NCBI GenBank assembly: GCA_910584085.1
Contig: CAJTZY010000020.1
Coordinates: 1-22,964 of the forward strand
Length of the DNA stretch: 22,964 nucleotides
Reading direction: 5' to 3'
From: an uncultured Bacilli bacterium
GTDB lineage: Bacteria > Bacillota_I > Bacilli_A > RF39 > UBA660
The notes under the pieces were generated by a model. It was not told where the DNA came from and searched no databases. It worked only from the letters and a program-made list of their open reading frames with translations. Made by a program: the position numbers and the translations under genes. Positions 1 through 7,573 of the stretch are shown here, piece after piece (positions within the stretch are counted from its first letter, which is position 1; every line of letters begins with the position of its first letter).

Positions 1-2
1 CT

Positions 3-770
3 TATTTAATAATTAGAGGAGGATGGCCTGCAAATCTTGAATTTTCATCAAATGATTCAAAAAAAGTAGTAAATGAATATATTGACTTAATAATAGAAGA
101 TGACTTATATAGATTAGATGGCGTAGATAGAGATAAGCATAAAATAAGGTTGCTTCTTAAATCTTTAGCACGTAATGAAAGTACAACTGTTACAAATTCA
201 ACATTAAAAAAGGATATAAAAGATAAAGATAACGAAGATATCGATGTTGATACAGTTGCATCATACTTAAATGCACTCGATAAATTATATTTACTTGATA
301 ATGATGAGCCATTTTCAACAAATATTCGTTCATCAATTAGAGTTAAGCAATCTGAAAAAAGACATTTTGCAGATCCATCTATTGCTTGTGCCCTTTTAAA
401 TTTAACAGAGGAAAAATTAATAGGAGATTTAGAAACATTTGGATTTTTATTTGAAGCTTTGGTGGAACGAGATTTAAAAATATATGCTTCTTCATTTGAC
501 GCTAAGGTATTCCATTATCAAGATTATTTAAATAGAGAAATAGATTCAATAATAGAATTGGAAGATGGAAGATGGTGTGCTTTTGAAGTGAAACTTGGTA
601 CTAATGCAATAGAACAAGCAGCAGAAAATTTATTAAAAATAAAAGAATCTATACAAAATGAAAATGGTAATGCACCATCAGTTTTATGTGTAATTTGTGG
701 AATGGCTACTGCTGCATATAAAAGACCAGATGGCGTATATGTTGTACCTATAACCGCACTTAAAAATTAA
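3..770 (+). CDS. ATP-binding protein of the AAA_14/DUF4143 type, C-terminal part
   Basis: The reading frame is already open at the window edge, so the N-terminal ATPase part lies outside; the first ATG/TTG inside the window is not the real start. The visible part begins with an RGGWP motif, typical of the junction after the AAA domain in this family, then a helical winged-helix-like section (KSLARNES...TVASYLNALDKLYLLD). It ends with a DUF4143 region holding a PD-(D/E)XK-like core: REID near nt 535-546, followed by FEVK near nt 583-594. Family members are widespread in gut bacteria; their cellular role is poorly defined and a link to mobile or defence functions is only inferred. The stop is TAA, followed by a weak AT-only hairpin. 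Confidence 0.82.
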   Translation, partial: YLIIRGGWPANLEFSSNDSKKVVNEYIDLIIEDDLYRLDGVDRDKHKIRLLLKSLARNESTTVTNSTLKKDIKDKDNEDIDVDTVASYLNALDKLYLLDNDEPFSTNIRSSIRVKQSEKRHFADPSIACALLNLTEEKLIGDLETFGFLFEALVERDLKIYASSFDAKVFHYQDYLNREIDSIIELEDGRWCAFEVKLGTNAIEQAAENLLKIKESIQNENGNAPSVLCVICGMATAAYKRPDGVYVVPITALKN

Positions 771-864
771 AATTATAATTTTTTCATTTAAGAAGTGTTA
801 GTAGAAAGAAATTTTTATTTATGAATGTAAAAATTATATATGTGAAAGTGGTAGAAAAGTAGAA

Positions 865-1755
865 ATGGGGCATACCATTAATGAAGATAGAGTAAAATTT
901 ATTAACACTAATAATGATGTGAACTATAAATTTTCTATATTGATGGATGGAGCTAGTGGTTTAGGTAAAAATAATAACATTGTAAGGGATAAAACGTCAG
1001 CTGAGTGGTTTGTCGATTTTATATTAGAACAATTAGAAAAAGAAATACTTAAATCTAAATTATATGATATAAAAGAATTATTAAAAAAATGTATAGTACT
1101 AGCTAAGAATAGTATTAATGAATTTGAAATACAAAATAATATAAAATTAGAAGATTATGAAATTCCATCTGCATCTTTTGCAATTTTAAAAGATAATGGT
1201 AATAATTCTGAAATATTTTTACTTGGTGATACTGTAACTTTAATAAAGTATAAGAATTCAAGTAAAGTAGAAATAGTTAAAAATCCTAATCAGGATGCAG
1301 TATCAAATAACGATAATAATGTACTTAAAATAGCTAAAGCAATATCAATTAAGAAAGGTATTAGTGTTAGACTTGCAGTAAAGGAAAAGGAAATATTAAA
1401 AATACTTCAAAGTAATAGATCTAAGAAAAATTGTGATTGTGATGGTGGTTATTATATACTTGGTACAGATTTTGAAGCGCTAAGTCACGGAGTAACAATA
1501 AATATAGATAATAATGATGTAGAAGGTATATTATTTTTAACAGATGGAATCAATTATAAAATATTAGGCTTTGATGAAAATATGGTTTATAATTATATTA
1601 AAAATAATGGATTTGCTGCTTTATTAAAACAAATACGTTTGAAACAACTAGAAGATTTTGATTACAATAAATATCCAAGATTCAAAATAAGTGATGATGC
1701 TAGTGGAATATTTATAGAAAATCAAAAGCAAAAAAATATCATAAAAAAAATGTAA
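865..1755 (+). CDS. PP2C-type (PPM family) Ser/Thr protein phosphatase
   Basis: This 296-residue cytosolic protein carries the spaced acidic motifs of metal-dependent PP2C phosphatases: NEDR at residues 6-9, DGASG at 28-32, GD at 121-122, TDG at 226-228 and DD at 277-278. These residues coordinate the Mn/Mg pair that activates water for phosphoester hydrolysis. No membrane segment or extra domain is visible, and no partner Ser/Thr kinase gene lies next to it. The ATG at 865 leaves almost nothing before the NEDR motif, whereas the same frame is open back to 805 and encodes plausible first-strand residues (YICESGRKVE), so a non-ATG start upstream is possible. There is no strong Shine-Dalgarno at 865. 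Family call is firm; substrate unknown. Confidence 0.8.
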   Translation: MGHTINEDRVKFINTNNDVNYKFSILMDGASGLGKNNNIVRDKTSAEWFVDFILEQLEKEILKSKLYDIKELLKKCIVLAKNSINEFEIQNNIKLEDYEIPSASFAILKDNGNNSEIFLLGDTVTLIKYKNSSKVEIVKNPNQDAVSNNDNNVLKIAKAISIKKGISVRLAVKEKEILKILQSNRSKKNCDCDGGYYILGTDFEALSHGVTINIDNNDVEGILFLTDGINYKILGFDENMVYNYIKNNGFAALLKQIRLKQLEDFDYNKYPRFKISDDASGIFIENQKQKNIIKKM

Positions 1756-1810
1756 AAGTTGAGATAATTTAATAAAAATATTTGTATTTCTTTTTTTTTA
1801 TGCAAAATAA

Positions 1811-1819
1811 TGGTATAAT
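1811..1819 (+). promoter_or_regulatory. Extended -10 promoter of the hydrolase-murF-ddl operon
   Basis: TG-g-TATAAT with the hexamer at 1814-1819, a poor (T-rich) -35 region, and the ATG 15 bases downstream behind a GGTGAG ribosome site. The leader would be very short. Confidence 0.6.
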
Positions 1820-1834
1820 GTATATGGTGAGATA

Positions 1835-2566
1835 ATGTATAAACGTATAAAAGATGTAGATATCAATTATATAGACTATGGAGAAGGTAAAAATACTATA
1901 GTATTTCTTCATGGTTGGGGACAGAATATAGAAATGATGAAACCAGTTGGAGATAAGCTACAAAAAAATAATAGAATAATAATCGTAGATTTGCCTGGAT
2001 TCGGTGAAACAAAAGAACCAAACACAATTTGGACTATGTATGATTATGCAGATGCTATAAAAGAATTTTTGACTGAACTTAAAATAGATAATCCAATAAT
2101 GGTAGGACATTCATTTGGAGGTAAAATTAGTTTAATATATGCAAGTAAATACAAAACAGAAAAACTAATTTTATTTGGAAGTCCATTTAAAAAGGAAATA
2201 GAGAAACTTAGTATGAAAACTAAAGTGTTAAAATCTTTAAAGAAGGTTCCAGTTATAAAAAATCTAGAGGGATTTGCAAAAAAACATATTGGTTCTAGGG
2301 ATTATAAGGCGGCTAGTGACTTTATGAGAAAAATATTAGTTGAACACGTAAATCTAGATATAACAGAAGATGTAAAAAAAATAAAATGTCCAACTTTAAT
2401 AGTATGGGGAACTATGGATAGTGAAGTTCCAATTGAAAGGGCATATGAGTTAGAAAAATTAATTGATGATTCTGCTGTTATACCATATGAGGGGTGTACA
2501 CACTATGCTTATTTAGAAAGACTTGGGGAAACAATAAATATAATTAAAAGTTTTATAGGAGGTTAA
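1835..2566 (+). CDS. Alpha/beta-fold hydrolase
   Basis: This 243-residue protein has the hallmarks of a serine alpha/beta hydrolase. HGWGQ at 26-30 forms the oxyanion region, GHSFGG at 91-96 is the nucleophile elbow with Ser93, D195 in WGTMDSEVP is the acid, and H223 in GCTHYAY completes the triad. There is no signal peptide, so it should act in the cytoplasm. It is the first gene of an operon and its stop codon is one base from the start of the murF-like gene, whose AGGAGG lies inside this gene. That coupling hints at a cell-envelope role, such as hydrolysing an ester or peptide-like precursor, but the substrate cannot be read from the sequence. Confidence 0.85.
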   Translation: MYKRIKDVDINYIDYGEGKNTIVFLHGWGQNIEMMKPVGDKLQKNNRIIIVDLPGFGETKEPNTIWTMYDYADAIKEFLTELKIDNPIMVGHSFGGKISLIYASKYKTEKLILFGSPFKKEIEKLSMKTKVLKSLKKVPVIKNLEGFAKKHIGSRDYKAASDFMRKILVEHVNLDITEDVKKIKCPTLIVWGTMDSEVPIERAYELEKLIDDSAVIPYEGCTHYAYLERLGETINIIKSFIGG

Positions 2567-2567
2567 T

Positions 2568-4145
2568 ATGACTTTATTTTTAATATCTTTAATACCATAT
2601 TTAATATTTACAATATTTAAAACAAAAAATTCTTTCCATATGTTACAACAAAATTTTTATGATGATGGAAATAGATATCTTAAATGGATACTAACTAATA
2701 TAACTAAAGTAGCATTCGAATCAGACATGCTATGTGTATTACTTGTATGTACATTATTTTTTAGTACAGGAGTAACAATAGGAGCATTTATAATTTTATA
2801 TGGAATAATATTTTTAAATTATAGAAAGAAAAAGGTAGTAGCTAAGAAACCACTTGTTGTTACTGCCCGTATAAAAAGATTATCATTTACAATGTTCCTT
2901 GTATATTTTATTATGATAATACCTATTATAGTTAATTTTGATTATGATAATTTAGTTTATGAGTACTTAATACTTGGACTTATTACTTATTTAAATTACT
3001 TCTTAGTTATGGTAGTTAATATAATAAATAAGCCAGTAGAAAAGTGTGTTTATTTATACTATAAAACAACTGCACTTAAAAAGTTAAAACACATGAATAT
3101 ACCAGTTGTTGGAATTACAGGTAGCTATGGAAAAACAAGTAGTAAAAATATAATTAATGATATTTTAAATATTAAATTTAATTCATTTGCTACACCAAAA
3201 AGTTTTAATACACCATATGGACTTATTAATTCAATAAATAATTATTTGGATAAATTTAATGATATATTTATTGCTGAAATGGGTGCGTTTAAAATAGGCG
3301 AAATAAAACAAAACTGTAAAATAGTAAAACCAAAATATGGAATTATTACAACTATTGGTGAAGCTCATCTAGAGAGTTTTGGTTCTAGGGATAATATTAT
3401 GAAGGGTAAATTTGAATTAGTTGAGTATTTACCAAGTGATGGTTTAGCTATATTAAATGGTGATGATGAATATCAATTAAAATATAAAATAAAAAATAAT
3501 TGTAGTGTAAAATGGATTGGAATAGATAATAAAGATGTGGATTTATATGCTACCAATATAAAGTTATCTGGAAGTGGAACAAGTTTTGATTGTGTATTTA
3601 AAGGAGATAAAACTAAATATAAGTTTAATACTAAATTACTTGGAAAACATAATGTATATAATGTACTTTCAGGTATTTTACTTGGGTATGAACTTGGCCT
3701 TTCAATATCTGAATTACAACGTGGAGTAAGTAGTGTTAAAACTATTGAACATCGTTTAGAACTTAAAAAATATGGTAATATTAATATAATAGATGATGCT
3801 TATAATTCAAATCCAGTTGGTTCTAAAATGGCTGTTGAAGTTTTAGGACTTATGGAAGGTACTAAAATAATAGTAACTCCAGGTATGATAGAACTTGGAG
3901 AAAAGCAATATGAGCTTAATCATAAATTTGGAGAATATATAAGTAAATCTTGCGATTATGTAATTTTAATAGGTAAGAAGCAAACTAAACCTATATATGA
4001 TGGTTTAATTGAAAATAAATATGATGATAAAAAAATATTTATATTAAATGATGTTAGAGAGGCTTTTCCTCTTATGAATAAACTTGCTACTGAAAGTACG
4101 TATGTACTTTTAGAAAATGACTTACCAGATTTATTTAATGAATAG
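2568..4145 (+). CDS. murF: MurF-like D-Ala-D-Ala-adding Mur ligase with membrane N-terminus
   Basis: The C-terminal two thirds is a Mur ligase. The ATP loop GSYGKT is at 185-190, followed by TPKSFNTPYG (209-218), AEMGAFKIGEI (236-246), GEAHLESFG (264-272) and KGK with the candidate carbamylated Lys near 279. The C-terminal domain has DDAYNSNPVG. These match MurF, the ATP-dependent ligase that adds D-Ala-D-Ala to UDP-MurNAc-tripeptide. The first ~175 residues are unlike the canonical UDP-binding domain: they hold hydrophobic stretches at about 1-17, 50-84, 105-124 and 129-154, so the enzyme is probably tethered to the inner membrane face. The next gene is ddl, which makes the dipeptide substrate, and this supports the call. 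ATG 2568 sits 5 bases after AGGAGG. Length is 525 aa against about 450 for ordinary MurF. It could instead be a MurF paralogue with a different acceptor. Confidence 0.82.
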   Translation: MTLFLISLIPYLIFTIFKTKNSFHMLQQNFYDDGNRYLKWILTNITKVAFESDMLCVLLVCTLFFSTGVTIGAFIILYGIIFLNYRKKKVVAKKPLVVTARIKRLSFTMFLVYFIMIIPIIVNFDYDNLVYEYLILGLITYLNYFLVMVVNIINKPVEKCVYLYYKTTALKKLKHMNIPVVGITGSYGKTSSKNIINDILNIKFNSFATPKSFNTPYGLINSINNYLDKFNDIFIAEMGAFKIGEIKQNCKIVKPKYGIITTIGEAHLESFGSRDNIMKGKFELVEYLPSDGLAILNGDDEYQLKYKIKNNCSVKWIGIDNKDVDLYATNIKLSGSGTSFDCVFKGDKTKYKFNTKLLGKHNVYNVLSGILLGYELGLSISELQRGVSSVKTIEHRLELKKYGNINIIDDAYNSNPVGSKMAVEVLGLMEGTKIIVTPGMIELGEKQYELNHKFGEYISKSCDYVILIGKKQTKPIYDGLIENKYDDKKIFILNDVREAFPLMNKLATESTYVLLENDLPDLFNE

Positions 4146-4156
4146 GAGAGATGTAT

Positions 4157-5353
4157 ATGAAGATTAAAGTTGGTGTAATATTTGGGGGAGAAACTGTAGA
4201 GCATGAAGTAAGTATAATATCTGCAGTTCAGGCAATGGAGCATATGAATCAAGAAAAGTATGATATAGTTCCAATATATATAAGTAAAGATAGAATTTGG
4301 TATACTGGAAAAATGCTTATGGATATTGAAGTATATAGAGATTTTAATGAATTAAAGAAGTACGCTAAAACAGTAACACTTATAAAAGATAAGGAAGGAT
4401 TTCATTTACAAGATACTAAAAGTTTATTTAGAAAAAATGTATCTGATTTAGATATTGCATTTCCAATAGTTCATGGAAATAATGCAGAAGATGGTACTTT
4501 ACAAGGACTTCTTGATAGTATAGGAATTCCTTATGTAGGTAGTAGAGTACTTGGAAGTGCCTTAGGTCAAGATAAAGTAGTTATGAAACAAGTTATGAAA
4601 GACATGAATTTACCTATAGTAGATTACACTTGGTTTTATGATAGTGATTATGCAGATGATTGTGAAAAAATCTTTAGTGATGTAAAAAAATTAGGATATC
4701 CAGTTATAGTTAAACCAGCTACACTTGGAAGTAGTGTGGGTATTACTTATGTAAAAGAAGAATCAAAACTTGCAAATGCTATAGAAGAAGCTATGAAGTA
4801 TGATATTAAAGTAGTAGTTGAAAAAGCAGTACAAAATTTAACTGAAGTTAATTGTAGTGTATTTGGAAACTATATTCACCAGGAAGTAAGTGTTTTAGAA
4901 GAAGTTACTAGTGATGAGGATTTCCTAACTTATGCTGACAAATATACTGGTGGAAGTAAGGGAAAACTAAAGGGTGCCTCTAAAGGTATGGCAAGTGCTT
5001 CAAGAATTATTCCTGCTAATATAGGTAAAGATTTAACAGATGAAATACAAGAAACTTCTAAAAAAGTTTTTAAGGCTCTTAATTTATCTGGAGTTTGTAG
5101 AATAGATTACTTAATAGATAAAAAAACAAATAAATATTATGTTAATGAACCAAATACAATTCCAGGAAGTTTATCATTTTATTTATGGGAACCAACTGGT
5201 AAAAAATATCAAGACTTATTAGATGAAATGATTACTTTAGCTATAAAGGATTATAAAAATAGATCAAGAAAAATTTATTCATTTGAAAGTAATATACTAA
5301 GTAACTTTGGAGTAAAAGGTTTAAAGGGTATGAAAGGAAAATTAGGAAAATAA
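4157..5353 (+). CDS. ddl: D-alanine--D-alanine ligase
   Basis: This 398-residue ATP-grasp enzyme joins two D-Ala using ATP. The N-terminus has GGETVEHEVS (the acidic residue that binds the first D-Ala), IVHGNNAEDGTLQG and GIPYVGSRVLGSALGQDK. The ATP-grasp core has VKPATLGSSVG and the metal-binding end NEPNTIPGS. A Tyr in YADKY aligns with the loop Tyr that favours D-Ala-D-Ala over D-Ala-D-Lac, although the loop after it is long and Gly/Lys/Ser-rich, so that specificity call is inference. An ATG at 4151 exists, but AGGAG (4144-4148) is only two bases from it and eight from 4157, and MKIKVGVIFGG is the usual beginning, so 4157 is preferred. It follows the murF-like gene by 11 bases in the same operon. 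Confidence 0.93.
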   Translation: MKIKVGVIFGGETVEHEVSIISAVQAMEHMNQEKYDIVPIYISKDRIWYTGKMLMDIEVYRDFNELKKYAKTVTLIKDKEGFHLQDTKSLFRKNVSDLDIAFPIVHGNNAEDGTLQGLLDSIGIPYVGSRVLGSALGQDKVVMKQVMKDMNLPIVDYTWFYDSDYADDCEKIFSDVKKLGYPVIVKPATLGSSVGITYVKEESKLANAIEEAMKYDIKVVVEKAVQNLTEVNCSVFGNYIHQEVSVLEEVTSDEDFLTYADKYTGGSKGKLKGASKGMASASRIIPANIGKDLTDEIQETSKKVFKALNLSGVCRIDYLIDKKTNKYYVNEPNTIPGSLSFYLWEPTGKKYQDLLDEMITLAIKDYKNRSRKIYSFESNILSNFGVKGLKGMKGKLGK

Positions 5354-5408
5354 TTTTCTTTTTTTGAGAAAAATTATCTATTGAATGCCTTTAAAATAAA
5401 GTTTTTTT
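5350..5408 (+). terminator. Weak terminator region after ddl
   Basis: Two AT-only hairpins: ATAATTTTCT (from 5350) with AGAAAAATTAT (5367-5377), which has a bulged A and no T-run; then CTTTA-AAA-TAAAG (5389-5401) followed by seven T. Neither is strong, but the second has terminator form. Confidence 0.35.
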
Positions 5409-5460
5409 CAAAAATGTAAAATAAATAGTAACAAATAGCATTTTCTTATTTTTAAAAATA

Positions 5461-5469
5461 TGATATAAT
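5461..5469 (+). promoter_or_regulatory. Extended -10 promoter of the HD-domain gene
   Basis: TG-a-TATAAT with the hexamer at 5464-5469. The region 17 bases upstream (TTTTCT) is a poor -35. The start codon is 28 bases downstream behind GAGGTG. It may also drive the tRNA gene if read-through occurs. Confidence 0.55.
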
Positions 5470-5497
5470 GTAATAGTACTTGAGGTGAATTTAAGGT

Positions 5498-6010
5498 ATG
5501 ACAAAATATTTAAAAGACCAAGAATACCTATTAATTATAAATAATATAATGGAAAATGAAGAATTCAAAAAAATGGATAAGATAAAACACCATAATACAA
5601 CTAGATTAGATCATTCTTTAAAAGTTTCATATTATTCATATAAAATAGCTAAATCTTTGAAATTGGATTATCAGGGTGTAGCTAGAGGTGGATTACTTCA
5701 CGATTTTTATACAGAACAAATAAGTGATTGTAGTAAAATAAAAGATAAAATATTATTATTTTCAGTTAAACATCCAAACGAAGCTGTAGAAAATTCTTTA
5801 GAGTATTTTGATTTATCAGAAAAGGAAATAAATATTATTAAAACACATATGTTTCCAATTGATTACAAAATACCTAAATATGCAGAGAGTTGGATTGTAA
5901 GTTTAGTAGATAAAGTATTAAGTTTAGGTGAATTTTCAAAAAAATTTAGTTATAAATTAACATATATATTTAATTTATATTTATTATTTATATTTAATAC
6001 AGTAAAATAG
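5498..6010 (+). CDS. Small HD-domain phosphohydrolase
   Basis: This 170-residue protein has the metal ligand pattern of HD hydrolases: H39 in TRLDHSLKVS, H68-D69 in GGLLHDF, H92 in KHPNEA and D138 in SLVDKV. The family cleaves phosphate esters of nucleotides, but the substrate cannot be inferred here. It resembles the short HD proteins of low-GC Gram-positives whose substrate is unknown. The C-terminal 25 residues are strongly hydrophobic and aromatic (KLTYIFNLYLLFIF), which might be a membrane-contacting tail. The ATG is chosen because GAGGTG lies ten bases upstream. It is followed directly by tRNA-Arg, and its stop codon is inside a perfect 9-bp hairpin. Confidence 0.75.
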   Translation: MTKYLKDQEYLLIINNIMENEEFKKMDKIKHHNTTRLDHSLKVSYYSYKIAKSLKLDYQGVARGGLLHDFYTEQISDCSKIKDKILLFSVKHPNEAVENSLEYFDLSEKEINIIKTHMFPIDYKIPKYAESWIVSLVDKVLSLGEFSKKFSYKLTYIFNLYLLFIFNTVK

Positions 6011-6029
6011 ACTTATTATGTAAGTCTAT
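6007..6029 (+). terminator. Hairpin overlapping the HD gene stop codon
   Basis: ATAGACTTA / TAAGTCTAT form a perfect 9-bp stem around a 5-base loop. The TAG stop is in the left arm. Only ATTT follows, so termination may be partial and may leave the tRNA readable from the same promoter. Confidence 0.5.
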
Positions 6030-6033
6030 ATTT

Positions 6034-6110
6034 GTCTCCGTAGCTCAGTAGGATAGAGCGATTGCCTCCTAAGCAATAGGTCGTTGGTTCGATCCCAATC
6101 GGGGACACCA
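6034..6110 (+). tRNA. tRNA-Arg (anticodon CCT)
   Basis: A full 77-base cloverleaf can be folded by eye. The acceptor stem is GTCTCCG with CGGGGAC (one T-G pair), discriminator A, and CCA is encoded. The anticodon stem is ATTGC/GCAAT with loop CTCCTAA, so the anticodon is CCT and reads AGG. The T stem closes around TTCGATC. AGG stands at two positions of the SSB in this window where Arg is conserved in the family (PRSF and QTRN), so the tRNA is read as an ordinary Arg tRNA. Its 3' end and terminator reappear in altered form at 7571-7614. Confidence 0.95.
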
Positions 6111-6135
6111 GATTGATAGGAAACTCGAACTTTTA
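6106..6135 (+). repeat. Direct repeat, tRNA-side copy (att-like)
   Basis: CACCAGATTGATA at the tRNA 3' end, then a 4-base unrelated stretch, then ACTCGAACTTTTA. The same two blocks in the same order occur at 7574-7602, 1468 bases downstream. The copies bracket the HipA-like gene. The pattern is like an integration at a tRNA 3' end, but no integrase is present and the homology goes past the tRNA with mismatches, so duplication of a tRNA tail is the alternative. Confidence 0.6.
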
Positions 6136-6148
6136 TATTTCGAGTTTT
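6121..6148 (+). terminator. Terminator of the tRNA-Arg transcript
   Basis: AAACTCGAA (6121-6129) pairs with TTCGAGTTT (6139-6147) around a 9-base loop, and the run ends in TTTT. A diverged relative of this hairpin lies at 7591-7614. Confidence 0.7.
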
Positions 6149-6255
6149 AATATGCCTAAAATTATGGTAAAATATTTATAGAAATCTAATTGATTTATGT
6201 CAATTTAGTAAACACACTTGTATAATGACACTAATCATATACGTACAGAAAATTA

Positions 6256-6482
6256 AATTTGTAAGGCAATCGCTTAAAAAAAGTTACAAATTAGTGTAAA
6301 GTACAGTTTTCCTTTGAAATATAAGTTAAAACGCTGTAAAATAAAAAAAGGAATTAATTGATAAAGTGGCAAAAAATTATCTACTAATAATTAACCTTTT
6401 AGGATTAATAATTATAAAATTCTTATTTTATAAGGTCTTATTTTTGTCAATAGTTTTTATTAAAAATTTTTAAGCGATTGCC
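6256..6482. repeat. Nested inverted repeats in the non-coding leader of the HipA-like gene
   Basis: The 436 bases from 6111 to 6546 contain no credible gene; this is their main structure. GGCAATCGCTTAAAAA (6265-6280) is perfectly inverted at 6467-6482, with 186 bases between the arms. The left arm also sits in the loop of a smaller perfect hairpin, AATTTGTAA (6256-6264) with TTACAAATT (6284-6292). The right arm ends ten bases before the -35 of the gene. AGCGATTGCC of the right arm is also found in the tRNA-Arg D/anticodon arm at 6057-6066. A lone TATAAT at 6221-6226 could start a transcript through the structure. The function is unknown: a regulatory RNA, a recombination site, or the footprint of an integration are all possible. 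Confidence 0.6.
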
Positions 6483-6491
6483 ATATTAAAT

Positions 6492-6520
6492 TTGATTTAT
6501 TCTAAAAAAAGAATTATAAT
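6492..6520 (+). promoter_or_regulatory. Promoter of the HipA-like kinase gene
   Basis: TTGATT (6492-6497), a 17-base spacer, then TATAAT (6515-6520): a good vegetative-type promoter. The start codon is 26 bases downstream behind AGGGGTG. It is directly beside the right arm of the 16-bp inverted repeat, so that arm is well placed to bind a regulator. Confidence 0.65.
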
Positions 6521-6546
6521 AAAAGACAATTTTTAGGGGTGACAAA

Positions 6547-7461
6547 ATGATAAAAAATTGTATTACAGAAAATACTAAAATATTAACAATAGAGGTAGAT
6601 AGTCTTCCTGAATTGTCCGAAGATAAATATGATTATTATGATAAGTTATCACAAGAGATGAGTATTGAAATGGGAGTTCCAAAGGAACTACTTTTTGTAG
6701 CACCGCACTTTTTCTTCATAAATCATTGGCATAAAATAGATGGCAAGTGGTATTTTTATAAAAGTGATGGATATGATTTTCATTTTGTCAATGAATTACT
6801 TGGTGAAGTTATATCAGAATATTTTGGGTTGGATACAATTCATTATCAAGTTGCTAAACGTATAGTTGGAGGAAAAGAAGAATATGGCTTGGTATCTGAA
6901 AATTTTTGCTCAACGGATTATTTATATACGAGAACATGGGATTATAATTTAGAGTGTGGCAATATTCATAGATTAGATGAGTTAATTGAAATTTGTAAGA
7001 GTCCTGAGGAATTTAAATTGTTACTATCTGATATGAAAAAATTTGTCATTCGTGATTTTTATACTTCTCAACTAGATAGAAGTGGCAATAATTTTTTATT
7101 TAAAGAAAAAAAGGATAAAAGTGAAGGAAAAAGGCTTGCTCCCTTATATGATTATGAAAATAGTTTTGAATCTATTAGCCCAGAAATTTACAGTAATCAA
7201 ATTTTACGAGTAAATATGAAAGATACAGAATTACCAAAACTCTTTAAAAAAGATCCTGAATATCAAGAAAATTTGTCTAGGATTAGAGATGCTAACATGG
7301 ATGAATTAATGAAAATAGTTGAAGAAAGACATAATATTTTAATTCCTAGTGATATGAAAGAGTATTATAGAGAAAGTGATAAAGAGAAAAAAGATATTAT
7401 AAGAGCAAATAGATTAGTTAAAGTATTAAAGCCTAAAAGAGAAGATAGGAAAATTAGTTAA
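6547..7461 (+). CDS. HipA-like kinase-fold protein
   Basis: This 304-residue protein resembles the C-terminal kinase half of HipA-type Ser/Thr kinases. A candidate ATP Lys is in YFYKSDG (K72) and a helix follows (NELLGEVISEYFGL, 82-95). The catalytic loop is DRSGNN at 177-182, with D177 and N182 spaced as in the DRHxxN loop of HipA, except that the usual His is Ser. APLYDYENSF (198-207) supplies the metal-binding Asp D202. The charged C-terminal 40 residues (Lys/Arg/Glu) are unassigned. There is no hipB-like antitoxin gene on either side, so it is either an orphan kinase or regulated by the odd leader upstream. The ATG follows AGGGGTG by five bases. It is the only gene in the interval between the two tRNA-tail copies. 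The fold is inferred from motifs; the target is unknown. Confidence 0.68.
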   Translation: MIKNCITENTKILTIEVDSLPELSEDKYDYYDKLSQEMSIEMGVPKELLFVAPHFFFINHWHKIDGKWYFYKSDGYDFHFVNELLGEVISEYFGLDTIHYQVAKRIVGGKEEYGLVSENFCSTDYLYTRTWDYNLECGNIHRLDELIEICKSPEEFKLLLSDMKKFVIRDFYTSQLDRSGNNFLFKEKKDKSEGKRLAPLYDYENSFESISPEIYSNQILRVNMKDTELPKLFKKDPEYQENLSRIRDANMDELMKIVEERHNILIPSDMKEYYRESDKEKKDIIRANRLVKVLKPKREDRKIS

Positions 7462-7573
7462 AAGACACTTTGCTATTTCATAGTAAGCAAGACTATTCTA
7501 TACTTATACCAATTAATGTTATTACTAACTATTTCTTTTGCTCAAAAGAGTTGTTGTACTTCTCTCTCTCGGG

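Noticed and set aside
4151..4156. Upstream ATG of ddl
   Set aside because: Only two bases separate it from AGGAG; the ATG at 4157 has proper spacing and fits the family start.
3956..4252. 98-codon open frame on the minus strand across murF/ddl
   Set aside because: It overlaps two clear genes and has no promoter or ribosome site of its own.
6034..6110. Possible reassignment of AGG (e.g. to Met) served by the CCT tRNA
   Set aside because: AGG occurs in ssb at PRSF and QTRN, where Arg is strongly conserved in SSBs, so AGG is read as Arg here.
6111..6546. Antitoxin gene in front of the HipA-like gene
   Set aside because: All frames there are short and interrupted and none has a ribosome site with a plausible DNA-binding protein.
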